A DNA stretch of 64,000 bases from Crossiella equi (lineage in GTDB: Bacteria; Actinomycetota; Actinomycetes; Mycobacteriales; Pseudonocardiaceae): positions 62,001-126,000 of the forward strand of contig NZ_JAGIOO010000001.1 of the NCBI RefSeq assembly GCF_017876755.1, read 5' to 3'. The position numbers were made by a program, and so were the translations under genes. Shown here piece after piece: positions 49,332-58,191 of this stretch. The number at the start of each line of letters is the position of its first letter. Within the stretch, counting starts at the first letter, position 1. The notes beneath the pieces are model-generated. The model was not told where the DNA came from, did not search any database, and was given only the letters and a program-made list of their open reading frames with translations.

Positions 49332-50822
49332 ATGAGCGCTGGCCAGCCCGAGGTGCGGGTGTCGGCCGGGACCGTGCGCGGTGCCCGCCAGGACGGTGTC
49401 GCACGGTTCCTCGGCATCCCCTTCGCCCGGCCCCCGGTCGGGGCCCTGCGGCTGGCCGCACCCCAGCCCGCCCGGTCCTGGTCCGGGGTCCGCGAGGCCA
49501 CCGCCTACGGCCCACCACCCCCGCAGGCCGCCCTGCTCGGCCTCAACGAGCTCGTCCAGGGCGAGGCGGGGGACTGGCTCACGGTCAACGTCTGGTCCCC
49601 GGCCCTGGCCCCACCCGCCGGGTTGCCGGTGCTGGTGTGGGTCCAGGGCGGCGGCTACGCCATGGGCACCGCCAGCCTGCCCGAGTACGAGGGCAGCCGC
49701 CTGGCCCGCGAGGGCGGTGTGGTCGTGGTGACCTTCAACTACCGCGTCGGCCTGGAAGGATTCGCCCACCTCACCGGCGCCCCCGCCAACCGGGGCCTGC
49801 TCGACCAGGTCGCCGCCCTGGAGTGGGTGCGCGAGAACATCGGCGCCTTCGGCGGTGACCCCGCCCGCGTCACCCTGTTCGGCCAGTCCGCCGGGGCCGG
49901 GTGCGTCGCCGCCCTGCTCGCCATGCCCGCCGCCCGCGGCCTGTTCGGGCAGGCGATCGCGCAGAGCGTCCCGGGTGCGGTGTTCTCCCCGGAGCTGGCC
50001 ACCGACATCGCCGCCACCTGTGCCGCCGAGCTCGGTCTGCGCCCCACCCGTGCCGACTGGTCCACTGTGGACCCCGCCGCGCTGGCCGCGTTCGGCGACA
50101 ACCTCACCCTCGACGCCGCCCGGCGGGCCTCCCGCTGGGGCCGCCCCGGGCACCGCCTCATGCCGATCGCCCCGGTCGTGGACGGTGCGGTGCTGCCGGT
50201 CTCACCGTGGCGGGCTGTCGCCGAGGGGGCGGCCCGCGACATCCCGCTGGTGGTGGGCCACACCCGTGACGAGCACCGCCTGTTCTCCCTGATCCTGGGC
50301 ACCCTCGGCCAGGTCACCGAGGAGCAGGCCGCCCAGGCCCTGGACACCTTCGCCCCCGACCCCGCCGCCTACCGCGGCGCCTACCCGGAGGCGGGGGCGG
50401 AGGAGCTGTTCGAGCTGGTCCACGCCGACTGGCTCTTCCGCATGCCCACCCTGCACCTGGCCGAGGCCCAGGCACGGGCGGGCGGCCGGGCGCACCTGTT
50501 CGAGCTGACCTGGCAGGCCCCCGGCATGGGCGGCATTCTCGGCGCCTGCCACGGCCTGGACGTCCCGCTCACCTTCGGCAACCTCACCCAGGGCCAGCCC
50601 GCCACCCTCCTGGACGGCCACGGTGAAGCACTGTCGGAACACATCCGGGCCGCGTGGACCGGCTTCGCCACCCACGGCGACCCCGGCTGGCCCGCCTACG
50701 ACCCGCGCACCCGGCTCACCCAGGTCTACGACACCACCCCCACCGTGACCCCCTACCCGGAGGAGACCTCACGCCAGCTGTGGCAGGACCACACTTTCAC
50801 CGCACTGCCCCTGCTGACCTGA
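49332..50822 (+). CDS. type B carboxylesterase
   Basis: A 496-residue carboxylesterase/cholinesterase-like enzyme. Nucleophile Ser is in FGQSAGAGC (near 190), VWVQGGGYAMGT is the oxyanion segment, and the acid and His are in GHTRDEHRLF and CHGLDVPLTF. GGAGAGGA precedes the ATG by 7 bases. It hydrolyses carboxylic esters; no signal peptide is visible, so it is cytosolic. Confidence 0.92.
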   Translation: MSAGQPEVRVSAGTVRGARQDGVARFLGIPFARPPVGALRLAAPQPARSWSGVREATAYGPPPPQAALLGLNELVQGEAGDWLTVNVWSPALAPPAGLPVLVWVQGGGYAMGTASLPEYEGSRLAREGGVVVVTFNYRVGLEGFAHLTGAPANRGLLDQVAALEWVRENIGAFGGDPARVTLFGQSAGAGCVAALLAMPAARGLFGQAIAQSVPGAVFSPELATDIAATCAAELGLRPTRADWSTVDPAALAAFGDNLTLDAARRASRWGRPGHRLMPIAPVVDGAVLPVSPWRAVAEGAARDIPLVVGHTRDEHRLFSLILGTLGQVTEEQAAQALDTFAPDPAAYRGAYPEAGAEELFELVHADWLFRMPTLHLAEAQARAGGRAHLFELTWQAPGMGGILGACHGLDVPLTFGNLTQGQPATLLDGHGEALSEHIRAAWTGFATHGDPGWPAYDPRTRLTQVYDTTPTVTPYPEETSRQLWQDHTFTALPLLT

Positions 50823-50824
50823 AC

Positions 50825-51604
50825 TCACCCCAGCTGCCGGGTGAACCACTCGGCCAACCCGGCATCCACGGCCCGCGCCTGGGGCAACTGCGGCGCGGGC
50901 TCGATCCCCGGCTCCTCGGCCAGCGGATGCGCCAACCCCGGCACCTCCCACAGCCTCGCCCGTTCGCCCACCGCGGCCACCAGCTCCCGGGCATCGGCGC
51001 GGAAGCCGGGATGGTCGAGCTCCCCGCTGGCCACCAGCAACGGCACCGGCGCGAGCTCACCGGCCCGGGCCACGAAATCCATGCCGTCGGCCAGTGCCGC
51101 GGACTCGGGGCTGTAGACGTAGCCGGGGAACAGCTCCATGACCGACCGCATCCGGACCGCGGGATTGACCAGCGCGGCCGCGAACACCGGCACCGGGTTC
51201 TCGGCCAGCACCCGCAACACCACGGCCCCGCCCAGCGACCCACCCACCAGCCCCACCGGACCGTCCACCGGCAGCTGCTCCCGCAACGACTCCACGGCGG
51301 CCGGGAACTCCTCGGCGGCCTGCCGCGCGAACGGGTGCAGCACCTTCACCAAGGGCTCCTCCCGCAACAACGCCAACCCGGCGTCCATGACACCGCCCAC
51401 CATGCGCGCCCCGCACATCGGCAATCCCAGGTGCACCCGCCACGCCCGCACCCCGTCCAACGGCAACGCCGCGGCGAAGGCGGCATCCGAGCGCGGCGCG
51501 TCCAGCATGTGCCAGGTGACGATCAGCGGCGCCGGGCCCCCACCCGCGGGCGCCAACGCCGTGAACGGCACCCCCGCGGCCACACCCGTGAACGGTGAAC
51601 TCAT
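50825..51604 (-). CDS. alpha/beta hydrolase
   Basis: A 259-residue esterase-like protein with the nucleophile in GLVGGSLGGAV, the acid near ASGELDHPG and His near GLAHPLAEEPG. It is shaped like dienelactone hydrolase or prolyl oligopeptidase C-terminal domains. Start MSSPFTGVAAG at 51604 rather than the frame opening at 51625. It is convergent with the carboxylesterase with two bases between stops. Confidence 0.82.
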   Translation of the reverse strand: MSSPFTGVAAGVPFTALAPAGGGPAPLIVTWHMLDAPRSDAAFAAALPLDGVRAWRVHLGLPMCGARMVGGVMDAGLALLREEPLVKVLHPFARQAAEEFPAAVESLREQLPVDGPVGLVGGSLGGAVVLRVLAENPVPVFAAALVNPAVRMRSVMELFPGYVYSPESAALADGMDFVARAGELAPVPLLVASGELDHPGFRADARELVAAVGERARLWEVPGLAHPLAEEPGIEPAPQLPQARAVDAGLAEWFTRQLG

Positions 51605-51707
51605 GCCGCCACGGTAGGAGATCACCCGGGCCTGGGCGATCGATTACGCCACCGGCGCAACCGCGCCGCCGCTAGGATCCCGGGCATGAACGACACCAGA
51701 AAGGGCC

Positions 51708-52145
51708 ATGGCGCGTAGGAATCCCGCCGCCGTACGTGCCCACCTGCCCGTCCGCCACCGCCGCCCCGGCTGGCCGCCCGGGGCGATCCCCGGCCTGCCG
51801 CACTGGGTCATGGCCGACATCCGCCGCGTCGAGGCCACCGAGCTCCGGCCTGGCGCAGTTGTCGCCGCGTGGCAGCGGTTCCGCCGCCACACCTACCGCG
51901 AGGCCCATCGCTTCCGGCCCCCGATGCTGGAGGCTCTCGACTGTCCCTGCTGTTCACACCTGCCCGACGCCGGGTACACACTGGACGCCGCCGTACGGGC
52001 ACTGCCGCCTCGCAGCCGCGCTGTGCTGCGCGCACGGTTGCGGCCGCTGGAAAGTCGGATCCGCCATGTCACCCTTCCTGACCGCCACACCCCGCCGGAA
52101 TGGCCGTGGTGGTGGACCCGGATCGGCGGCATCTACCGCCCCTGA
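51708..52145 (+). CDS. basic hypothetical protein with CxxC
   Basis: A 145-residue Arg/Pro/Trp-rich protein of unknown function. A CPCC pair (LDCPCCSHLPD) near residue 80 may bind zinc. The C-terminus is aromatic (EWPWWWTRIGGIY). AGAAAGGG precedes the ATG by 3 bases. No partner is evident; it is flanked by the decayed gene at 52159. Confidence 0.6.
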   Translation: MARRNPAAVRAHLPVRHRRPGWPPGAIPGLPHWVMADIRRVEATELRPGAVVAAWQRFRRHTYREAHRFRPPMLEALDCPCCSHLPDAGYTLDAAVRALPPRSRAVLRARLRPLESRIRHVTLPDRHTPPEWPWWWTRIGGIYRP

Positions 52146-52158
52146 CCCCGGCCTCGGG

Positions 52159-52559
52159 TCAGCGCGCCAGCGTGTCCCGGATCGCCGCGACCACGGCATC
52201 CGGCCGCAGCCAGGCGATGCCGGCGTGCCCGGCATCGCCTGGCTGCCACAGCTGGACTCGCGGAAGCGTCGCCGCCAGGCCGGTGCAGAGCCGGTGCTTG
52301 GTCTGGGCCGAACAGCCGCGGCAGGTTCATCGGCTCCCGCAACCACCGCTGGTGGGCCTCGCGGCTGAAACCCTGCTCCAGCAAGGGTTCGCGGATCTCG
52401 GCGGCCAGGCCGCCCGCATCCCGTCCAGCTGTGCCGGTCGCAGCACACGCTCGTGCCCGAACTCGTCGCGGAGTTCGGGCACGTTCCGGTAGTGCTGGCG
52501 GCGCAGCGGCATCGCCCCGCCGTCGACCTGGTAGTGCCCGTCCAGCTGTGGCAACGCGT
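52159..52559 (-). pseudogene. frameshifted remnant of unknown gene
   Basis: Three coding-like pieces run in one direction: a first frame reading LPQLDGHYQVDGGAMPLRR and LRPAQLDGM, a second reading EIREPLLEQGFSREAHQRW and EPMNLPRLFGP, and the first frame again reading LCTGLAATLPRVQLWQPGD to a stop at 52159. Two compensating frameshifts or sequencing errors separate them. It begins directly after the WYL regulator stop, and its N-terminus is absent. No family is recognised. Confidence 0.5.
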
Positions 52560-53519
52560 TCAGCTTTCCCGAGTCGTGGCGGTGGCCCGGGCGTACCGGG
52601 CGGACATCGTGGCGAAGGCCTCCCTCAGCTCTGGCGGGGACACCACCTCCAGCTCCGCGTCGAAGGTCCCCAGCCTGGCCGCCAGGCTGGGCCAGGACCA
52701 CGAGCCCACCACCACCCGGCAGCGGTGCGGGTCCAGCCCGGCCACCACCCCGTCGAAGACGTAGGGGCTGACCGCCTCGGCGGGCAGGTGCAGCACCACC
52801 TCGCCCACGCACGGCCACGCGCCCGAGGCGTCGGTGCCGCGGAAGCGGGCGGCGATGAAGGTGGCCACGTCGCCGTCGGGCAGCTCGCGCGGGGTGAAGC
52901 GCGGGCCGGTCGGGATCTTCGGGGTGATTCGGTCGGCACGGAAGGTCCGCCAGTCCGCCCGGTCGAGGTCCCAGGCCACCAGGTACCAGCGGCCGCCCCA
53001 GGTCACCAGGTGGTGGGGTTCGACCCGGCGCGGCAGCTCGGAACCGGTGTAGTCGAAGCGCAGGACCTCCCGGGCGTGCACCGCGTCGGTCAGGGCCAGC
53101 AGCACCTCCCGGTCCACCTGGACGCCGCTGGGCCGGGCGACCGCGGTGACCTGGACCGCCTCGATGCGCCGCCGCAGCCGACCGGGCATCACCTGCCGGA
53201 CGGTGTGCAGCGCCCGCACCGCCGCCTCCTCGATCCCGGCGCCGCTGGTGGCCGCCAACTGCAGGGCCACCGCCAGGGCCACCGCCTGCTCGTCGTCGAA
53301 GAGCAGCGGTGGCAGCTCGGTGCCCGCGCCCAGCCGGTAGCCGCCCTCCGGGCCCTTGACCGCCGTGATCGGGTAGCCCAGCTCCCGCAGCCGGTCCACG
53401 TCCCGGCGCACCGTCCGCGCGCTGACGTTGAGGCGCTCCGACAGGGCCGCGCCCGGCCAGTCCCGGCGGGTCTGCAACAGCGACAGCAACGACAGCAGCC
53501 GCGCGGAGGTTTTCGGCAT
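52560..53519 (-). CDS. WYL domain-containing transcriptional regulator (YafY family)
   Basis: A 319-residue regulator: HTH_11 winged helix at residues 1-60 (TSARLLSLLSLLQTRRDWPG, LNVSARTVRRDVDRLRELG), a WYL domain at about 140-210 (RFDYTG, RWYLVAWDLDRADWRTF) and a WCX C-terminal extension. WYL proteins sense nucleotides or nucleic acid fragments and are common in stress and defence loci. It diverges from a DinB-like relic, the usual neighbour of this regulator type. Confidence 0.9.
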   Translation of the reverse strand: MPKTSARLLSLLSLLQTRRDWPGAALSERLNVSARTVRRDVDRLRELGYPITAVKGPEGGYRLGAGTELPPLLFDDEQAVALAVALQLAATSGAGIEEAAVRALHTVRQVMPGRLRRRIEAVQVTAVARPSGVQVDREVLLALTDAVHAREVLRFDYTGSELPRRVEPHHLVTWGGRWYLVAWDLDRADWRTFRADRITPKIPTGPRFTPRELPDGDVATFIAARFRGTDASGAWPCVGEVVLHLPAEAVSPYVFDGVVAGLDPHRCRVVVGSWSWPSLAARLGTFDAELEVVSPPELREAFATMSARYARATATTRES

Positions 53520-53581
53520 GGCTCCCATTCTGCCCGAAGAAGCGGACACCTCCTGGCCGCTACCCCTGACAGGCTGCGCCC

Positions 53582-53678
53582 ATGACCGAGACCAGCACCG
53601 CCCTGGACCGAGACCGTCCAGCACGCCGGACACGCCGACATCCTGCGCGAGAGCCTCGACGGCAAGAAGGCAAGCTGA
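53582..53678 (+). pseudogene. DinB/DUF664 family remnant
   Basis: MTETSTAL at 53582 is a normal start, but the reading frame then shifts; the other frame gives WTETVQHAGHADILRES to a stop at 53678. HAGHADILRE is the hallmark C-terminal segment of DinB/DUF664 proteins, which carry a metal-binding His triad. Only the first and last few codons survive, so most of a roughly 170-codon gene has been deleted next to its usual WYL regulator. Confidence 0.65.
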
Positions 53679-53682
53679 CCCC

Positions 53683-54768
53683 GTGACCGTCCTCACCACC
53701 CGCGCCCTGGGCCGCGCCAGCCTGGCCCGCCAGCACCTCCTGCACCGCGCCGACCTGTCCGTCCTGGACGCGGTGGCGCACCTGTGCGGCCTGCAGGCAC
53801 AGGAACCCCGGGAACCGTTCACCGGGCTGTGGAGCAGGCTCGCCGGGTTTGACCCCGCGGAGCTGGACGAGCTGCTGGTGGGCAGGCAGGTCGTGCGCAC
53901 CCACCTGATGCGCCGCACCGTGCACCTGCTCACCGCCGCCGACACCCTCGCCTGGCGCGCCCGTCACGACGCCATGCTGCGCCAGCGGGTGCTGGGCACC
54001 TACCGCAAGGAGCTCGACGGCGTGGACCTGGCCGAGCTCGCCGCCGCCGCACGCGCGGTGCTGGCCGACGGGCAGCCGCGCTCCATGCCCGAACTGGCCC
54101 GCGCCGTCGGGGACCGCTGGCCCGAGCCCGGGGTGCGGCCGCTCGGTGAAGTGCTGGTGGCCGCCCTGCTGCCCATGGTCCAGCTGCCCCCGCGCGGCAC
54201 CTGGCGTGGCAAGGGCGGGGTCCGCAACGCTTTGGTCGCCGACTGGCTCGGCCGCGAGCCCGACCCGCTGGCCGCCGACGGGGACCTGGTCGGGCAGGCG
54301 CTCGTGCGCCGCTACCTGGCGGCGTTCGGCCCGGCCACCACCGCCGACCTCCGCGCCTGGTCCGGCATCGCCGGGCTGCCCGCCGCGGTCAAGGCCGTCC
54401 GGGAGGAGCTGGTGACCTTCCGGGACGAACAGGGCCGAGAGCTGCTCGACCTGCCCGAGGCACCCCGGCCCGACCCGGACACCCCGGCGCCGGTGCGGTT
54501 CCTGCCCGCCTTCGACAACGCCCTGCTCGGCTACGCCGACCGCACCCGGATCGTCGCCGACGAGCACCGGCTGCTGTCGGTGGCGGGGGAGCGGGTGCTG
54601 CTGGTGGACGGGCTGGTCTCGGCGACCTGGACGGTGCGCGAGCAGACCGTGCACGTGACCCCGCTGCGCACCCTGACCCGCGCCGAACGCGCCGAGGTCA
54701 CCGAGGAGGGCAGTGCCCTGGCCCTGTTCCTCACCGACAAGGACAGCGACCGGGTCACGATCGAGTGA
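53683..54768 (+). CDS. winged-helix HTH_42 protein, AlkZ-like
   Basis: A 361-residue protein of the HTH_42 family. Gln38 and Gln40 in CGLQAQEPREPF match the QxQ motif of AlkZ, whose Gln37 and Gln39 are essential for unhooking azinomycin DNA crosslinks; the C-terminal winged helix (LRAWSGIAGLPAAVKAV) fits too. A DNA glycosylase role is therefore plausible, though many HTH_42 proteins are uncharacterised. Start GTG at 53683, overlapping the DinB remnant closely. Confidence 0.8.
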   Translation: MTVLTTRALGRASLARQHLLHRADLSVLDAVAHLCGLQAQEPREPFTGLWSRLAGFDPAELDELLVGRQVVRTHLMRRTVHLLTAADTLAWRARHDAMLRQRVLGTYRKELDGVDLAELAAAARAVLADGQPRSMPELARAVGDRWPEPGVRPLGEVLVAALLPMVQLPPRGTWRGKGGVRNALVADWLGREPDPLAADGDLVGQALVRRYLAAFGPATTADLRAWSGIAGLPAAVKAVREELVTFRDEQGRELLDLPEAPRPDPDTPAPVRFLPAFDNALLGYADRTRIVADEHRLLSVAGERVLLVDGLVSATWTVREQTVHVTPLRTLTRAERAEVTEEGSALALFLTDKDSDRVTIE

Positions 54769-54772
54769 TCCC

Positions 54773-54798
54773 GGCCGCCTGGACCGGTCCGGGCGGCC
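54773..54798. terminator. terminator hairpin
   Basis: GGCCGCC-T-GGACC followed by GGTCC-G-GGCGGCC is a near-perfect 13-bp palindrome (one T-G wobble) between the HTH_42 gene and the phosphatase gene. Confidence 0.6.
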
Positions 54799-54812
54799 CG
54801 TAAGCTGCGGGG

Positions 54813-55523
54813 GTGGCGACGCTCATCCTTCTCCGGCACGCACGGTCCACGGCCAACGGCGCGGGCACCCTCGCGGGCCGCACCCCCGGGGTCACCCTGC
54901 ACGAGGACGGGCGCACCCAGGCCGAGGACCTGGTGGCCCGCTTCGACGGCGTGCCGGTGGCCGAGCTGGTCTCCTCGCCGTTGCGGCGTTGCGAGGAGAC
55001 CCTCGCCCCGCTGGCCGCCAAACTCGGCCTGACCCCGGTCACCGAGGCGCGCCTGGCCGAGGTCGACTACGGCGACTGGACCGGCAAGGCCATCAGCGAC
55101 CTCCTCCAGGAACCCCTGTGGAAGGTCGTCCAGCAACACCCCTCCGCCGCGGTCTTCCCGGGCGGCGAGGGCCTGGCCCAGGTCTCGGCGCGGGCGGTGG
55201 CCGCCATCCGCGAACACGACGCCCGCATCACCGAGACCCACGGCAAGGACGCCATCTGGGTCGCCTGCAGCCACGGCGACGTCATCAAGGCGGTCCTGGC
55301 CGACGCCCTGGGCACCCACCTGGACTCCTTCCAGCGCATCCTGGTCGACCCGGCCTCGGCCTCGGTCATCCACTACACCGAGCACCGGCCGTACGTGTGG
55401 AAGGTCAACAGCTCCTCCACGCTGGCCGGACTGATCCGCGCCGAACGCCCGCAGGAGAGCGCCACCGTCGGCGGCTCCACCGGCGCCACCGCGGCCAAGC
55501 CCGAGCCCGCCGCCCAGGCCTGA
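54813..55523 (+). CDS. histidine phosphatase family protein (MSMEG_4193-like)
   Basis: A 236-residue phosphoglycerate mutase-like phosphatase. LLRHARSTAN holds the phosphoacceptor His (RHA instead of RHG), SPLRRCEET the second Arg and CSHGDVIK the second His. Glu in EVDYGDWTG is also present. It matches the MSMEG_4193 family of actinobacteria, substrate unknown. Start GTG at 54813, 14 bases after the terminator. Confidence 0.9.
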   Translation: MATLILLRHARSTANGAGTLAGRTPGVTLHEDGRTQAEDLVARFDGVPVAELVSSPLRRCEETLAPLAAKLGLTPVTEARLAEVDYGDWTGKAISDLLQEPLWKVVQQHPSAAVFPGGEGLAQVSARAVAAIREHDARITETHGKDAIWVACSHGDVIKAVLADALGTHLDSFQRILVDPASASVIHYTEHRPYVWKVNSSSTLAGLIRAERPQESATVGGSTGATAAKPEPAAQA

Positions 55524-55524
55524 C

Positions 55525-56757
55525 TCAGTCCGCCCCGTACTCCGGCAGCTCCAGCGTCACCAGCGCGCCCCCGTCCTCGGCGTTGGCGAAGGTCAGCGCC
55601 CCGCCCAGCACCTTGGCCTGCGCCGCCGCGATCGTCAGGCCCAGGCCGTGGCCGCCGCCGCGGTCGCTGGCGCCGGTGCGGAAGCGGCTCGGGCCCTCGC
55701 GCAGGAGCTCGGCGGAGAATCCCGGGCCGTGGTCGCGGACACCGACCGTGCGCTCCCGCACGGTGACCTGGACCGGCGGGTGGCCGTGGCGGCGGGCGTT
55801 GAGCAGCAGGTTGACCAGGACGCGTTCCAGGCGGCGGGGGTCGGTCAGGACCGTGCTCGGGTGGCCCTCGACCGTGGCCTCCGGCAGGACCGCCGCGGTG
55901 CGGCGGCGCAGGAAGGACAGCAGGTCCAGTTCGACGAGCTCGGCCTTCTCCGTGGCGGTGTCCAGGCGGGCGATCTCCAGCACGTCCTCGACCAGGGAGC
56001 GCAGCGCCGTGACCCGGTCGCGGACCAGCTCGGCCGGGCGGCCCGGGGGCAGGAGCTCGGCGGCGGTGACCAGGCCGGTGACCGGGGTGCGCAGCTCGTG
56101 GGCGATGTCGGCGGTGACACGCTGTTCGGCGGCCAGGCGTTCCTGGAGGGCGTCGGCCATCGCGTCCACCGCCTGGGCCAGCTCGGCGGTCTCGTCGGCG
56201 GGGCGGTCGCCGATCGCATCGCGCACCCGTACCCCGGTGTCGCCGTCGGCGACCTGACGCGCCGCGGCGGCGGCCAGGCGCAGGCGGCGGGACAGGCGCG
56301 CGCCCAGGACCACACCCAGCAGCGTGCCCAGTACGACCACCGCCGCCGAGCCGATGAGCAGGACCTGGTCGAGCTGGTCCAGGGCGTCGTCCTTGTCGGC
56401 GTAGGAGGTGCGCGTGGACAGGATCCGGCCGTCGGTCTCGGCCGCCGCCCAGATCCAGGCCTGCTCGTCGCGGCGTTCCAGCGAGGTGGCCCGGTGCCCG
56501 CCGCGCACGGCCTCGCGCAGGTCGGCGGGCAGGTCCGGACTGTCCAGTTCGGACCCCAGGGTGGGGGCGCCGGTCTGCTCGTAGCCGCGCACCACCAGCT
56601 GGATGCGGTCATCCTGCAACCGGCGGGCGTCGTCGAGCTGCACGTTGGCGAACTCGGTGCGCACCAGCAGGCTCAACGCGATCGCCACCAGCGCCGAGAC
56701 CACCGCGATCACCGCCGACAGGCGCCAGCGCAGGCTCGTGGGCAGCACCGGGCTCAC
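55525..56757 (-). CDS. sensor histidine kinase, CseC-like
   Basis: A 410-residue two-transmembrane kinase: TM1 near 12-32, an extracellular loop of about 110 residues, TM2 near 125-147, HAMP, HisKA with the phosphoacceptor His in IAHELRTPVT, and HATPase with RDHGPG and GGGHGLGL. It overlaps the response regulator by 4 bases (GTGA) and completes a lipoprotein-regulator-kinase operon. Start GTG at 56757. By context it senses envelope stress, as CseC does in Streptomyces. Confidence 0.9.
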   Translation of the reverse strand: MSPVLPTSLRWRLSAVIAVVSALVAIALSLLVRTEFANVQLDDARRLQDDRIQLVVRGYEQTGAPTLGSELDSPDLPADLREAVRGGHRATSLERRDEQAWIWAAAETDGRILSTRTSYADKDDALDQLDQVLLIGSAAVVVLGTLLGVVLGARLSRRLRLAAAAARQVADGDTGVRVRDAIGDRPADETAELAQAVDAMADALQERLAAEQRVTADIAHELRTPVTGLVTAAELLPPGRPAELVRDRVTALRSLVEDVLEIARLDTATEKAELVELDLLSFLRRRTAAVLPEATVEGHPSTVLTDPRRLERVLVNLLLNARRHGHPPVQVTVRERTVGVRDHGPGFSAELLREGPSRFRTGASDRGGGHGLGLTIAAAQAKVLGGALTFANAEDGGALVTLELPEYGAD

Positions 56758-57431
56758 CCGCGCAGCTTGTAGCCGAAACCGCGCACGGTCTCGATGCGTT
56801 CCGGGCCGATCTTGACCCGCAGCCGCTGCACGTGCACGTCCACCACCCGCGAGTCCCCGCCCCACTGGTAGTCCCACACCTGCTCCAGCAGCACGTCCCG
56901 GGTCAGCACGTTGCCGGGGGAGTCGGCGAAGCACAGCAGCAGCCGCAGCTCCGTGGGCGTCAGCTCCACCAGCTCCCCGGCCACCCGCACCTCCAGGCCG
57001 TTCCGGTAGATCTCCAGGTCCCCGAACCGCAGCACCCCGTCCCCGGCCGGTTGCTCGGCCGCCCGGACCATGCGGCGCACCACCGCCCGGATCCGCGCCA
57101 CCAGCACCGTGGAGTCGAACGGCTTGGTCACGTAGTCATCGGCCCCGGCCTCCAGGCCCAGCACCACGTCCACCGGGTCCGAACGCGCCGACATCATGAT
57201 CACCGGGGTGGGGCCCTCCTCGCGGATCTGGCGGCACAGGCTCACCCCGTTCATGCCGGGCAGCATGATGTCCAACAGCGCTACGTCCGGGCGTTCGCTC
57301 CGGTAGGCGTCCAGGCCGGACAGGCCGTCCTCGGCGACGGTGACCCGGAACCCGTCCCGTTCCAGGGTCAGCTGCGTGGCCTCCCGGATGACGTCGTCGT
57401 CCTCGACCAGCAGCACGTGCAGGGCGGTCAT
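56754..57431 (-). CDS. OmpR-family response regulator, CseB-like
   Basis: A 225-residue regulator: receiver with VEDDD (Asp pair), phosphorylatable Asp in LLDIMLPGMNG, Thr/Lys at SARS and KPFD, then a winged-helix output (ELTPTELRLLLCFADSPG, DYQWGGDSRVVDVHVQRLR). It overlaps both neighbours by 4 bases. In Streptomyces coelicolor CseB activates sigE; here no sigE is adjacent, so its targets must be elsewhere, perhaps the divergent deacetylase gene. Confidence 0.92.
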   Translation of the reverse strand: MTALHVLLVEDDDVIREATQLTLERDGFRVTVAEDGLSGLDAYRSERPDVALLDIMLPGMNGVSLCRQIREEGPTPVIMMSARSDPVDVVLGLEAGADDYVTKPFDSTVLVARIRAVVRRMVRAAEQPAGDGVLRFGDLEIYRNGLEVRVAGELVELTPTELRLLLCFADSPGNVLTRDVLLEQVWDYQWGGDSRVVDVHVQRLRVKIGPERIETVRGFGYKLRG

Positions 57432-58009
57432 TTCCGAAACATCTCCTCGAAAGCGGTGCTGTTCCAGCGGTAGACCGAGACGTCCTGGCCGCTCGGGCAG
57501 CACGACTTGTCCGCCGGTTCGTAGCGGGCGCGGGTGAGCACGAACCCGACGCTGGGCTCCACGCTCACCGTCACGCCGGCCTCCTCCACCCCGAACAGGC
57601 GGCGCGGCGGTACCACGGCCAGGTCGTAGATGTAGTTGGCCACCGCCGTGCGGCTCAGCGCCGAGGCGCTGGGCTGGCTGGCCGGGCAGCCGCGCACCGA
57701 CACCAGCAGGTCGGCTTTGCCGTCCCCGGTCAGGTCCTCGTAGCGGGAGTCCACCGGGTACTGGGCGTTGCCGCACGGTTTGAGCAGGAAACGGATCTTC
57801 TCCCCGACCTCCGGGTCGGCGCGCAGCACCGCCACCGCGTCCGCGCTGGGCGCCTGGCCGCTGCTGGTGGGCGGGGCGGGCGGCGGCGGTTTGACCTGGC
57901 TGGCCGGGCCCTCGACCCGCACCCCGCCCCGGGTCGCGCAGCCCGCCGCCAGCAGCACCGTGCACAGGGCTGTGACGGCGGCCACCGTGACCGGCCTGAC
58001 TGTCCGCAT
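57428..58009 (-). CDS. lipoprotein, CseA-like
   Basis: A 193-residue lipoprotein: signal peptide and lipobox LLAAGC, a Pro-rich linker, then VLRADPEVGEK and YPVDSRYEDLTGDGKADLLV, which resemble my recollection of CseA, the lipoprotein that restrains CseBC in Streptomyces. The order CseA-CseB-CseC is kept, with 4-base overlaps. The ATG at 58009 is preferred because the frame opening at 58132 lacks a signal. It diverges from the polysaccharide deacetylase gene. Confidence 0.78.
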   Translation of the reverse strand: MRTVRPVTVAAVTALCTVLLAAGCATRGGVRVEGPASQVKPPPPAPPTSSGQAPSADAVAVLRADPEVGEKIRFLLKPCGNAQYPVDSRYEDLTGDGKADLLVSVRGCPASQPSASALSRTAVANYIYDLAVVPPRRLFGVEEAGVTVSVEPSVGFVLTRARYEPADKSCCPSGQDVSVYRWNSTAFEEMFRK

Positions 58010-58191
58010 GCCGTCATTGTGCCCAGGGCAGTGCGTCCACCCGGTGGCGGCACACGGGCCCGAACGGGCTGTTACCCAGCCGCCGGGGGAGTGCCGGATG
58101 CCTGTTACACAACCGTCGGGAAGCCAAGACAAACCGAACCTAGCGTCGAGCCTGACCTGCTCAGACAGCTTTTCGGGGAGTTGTTGCGACC

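Noticed and set aside
52327-52559. A separate gene on the minus strand
   Set aside because: It has no start in a sensible place and breaks into frames consistent with a decayed gene.
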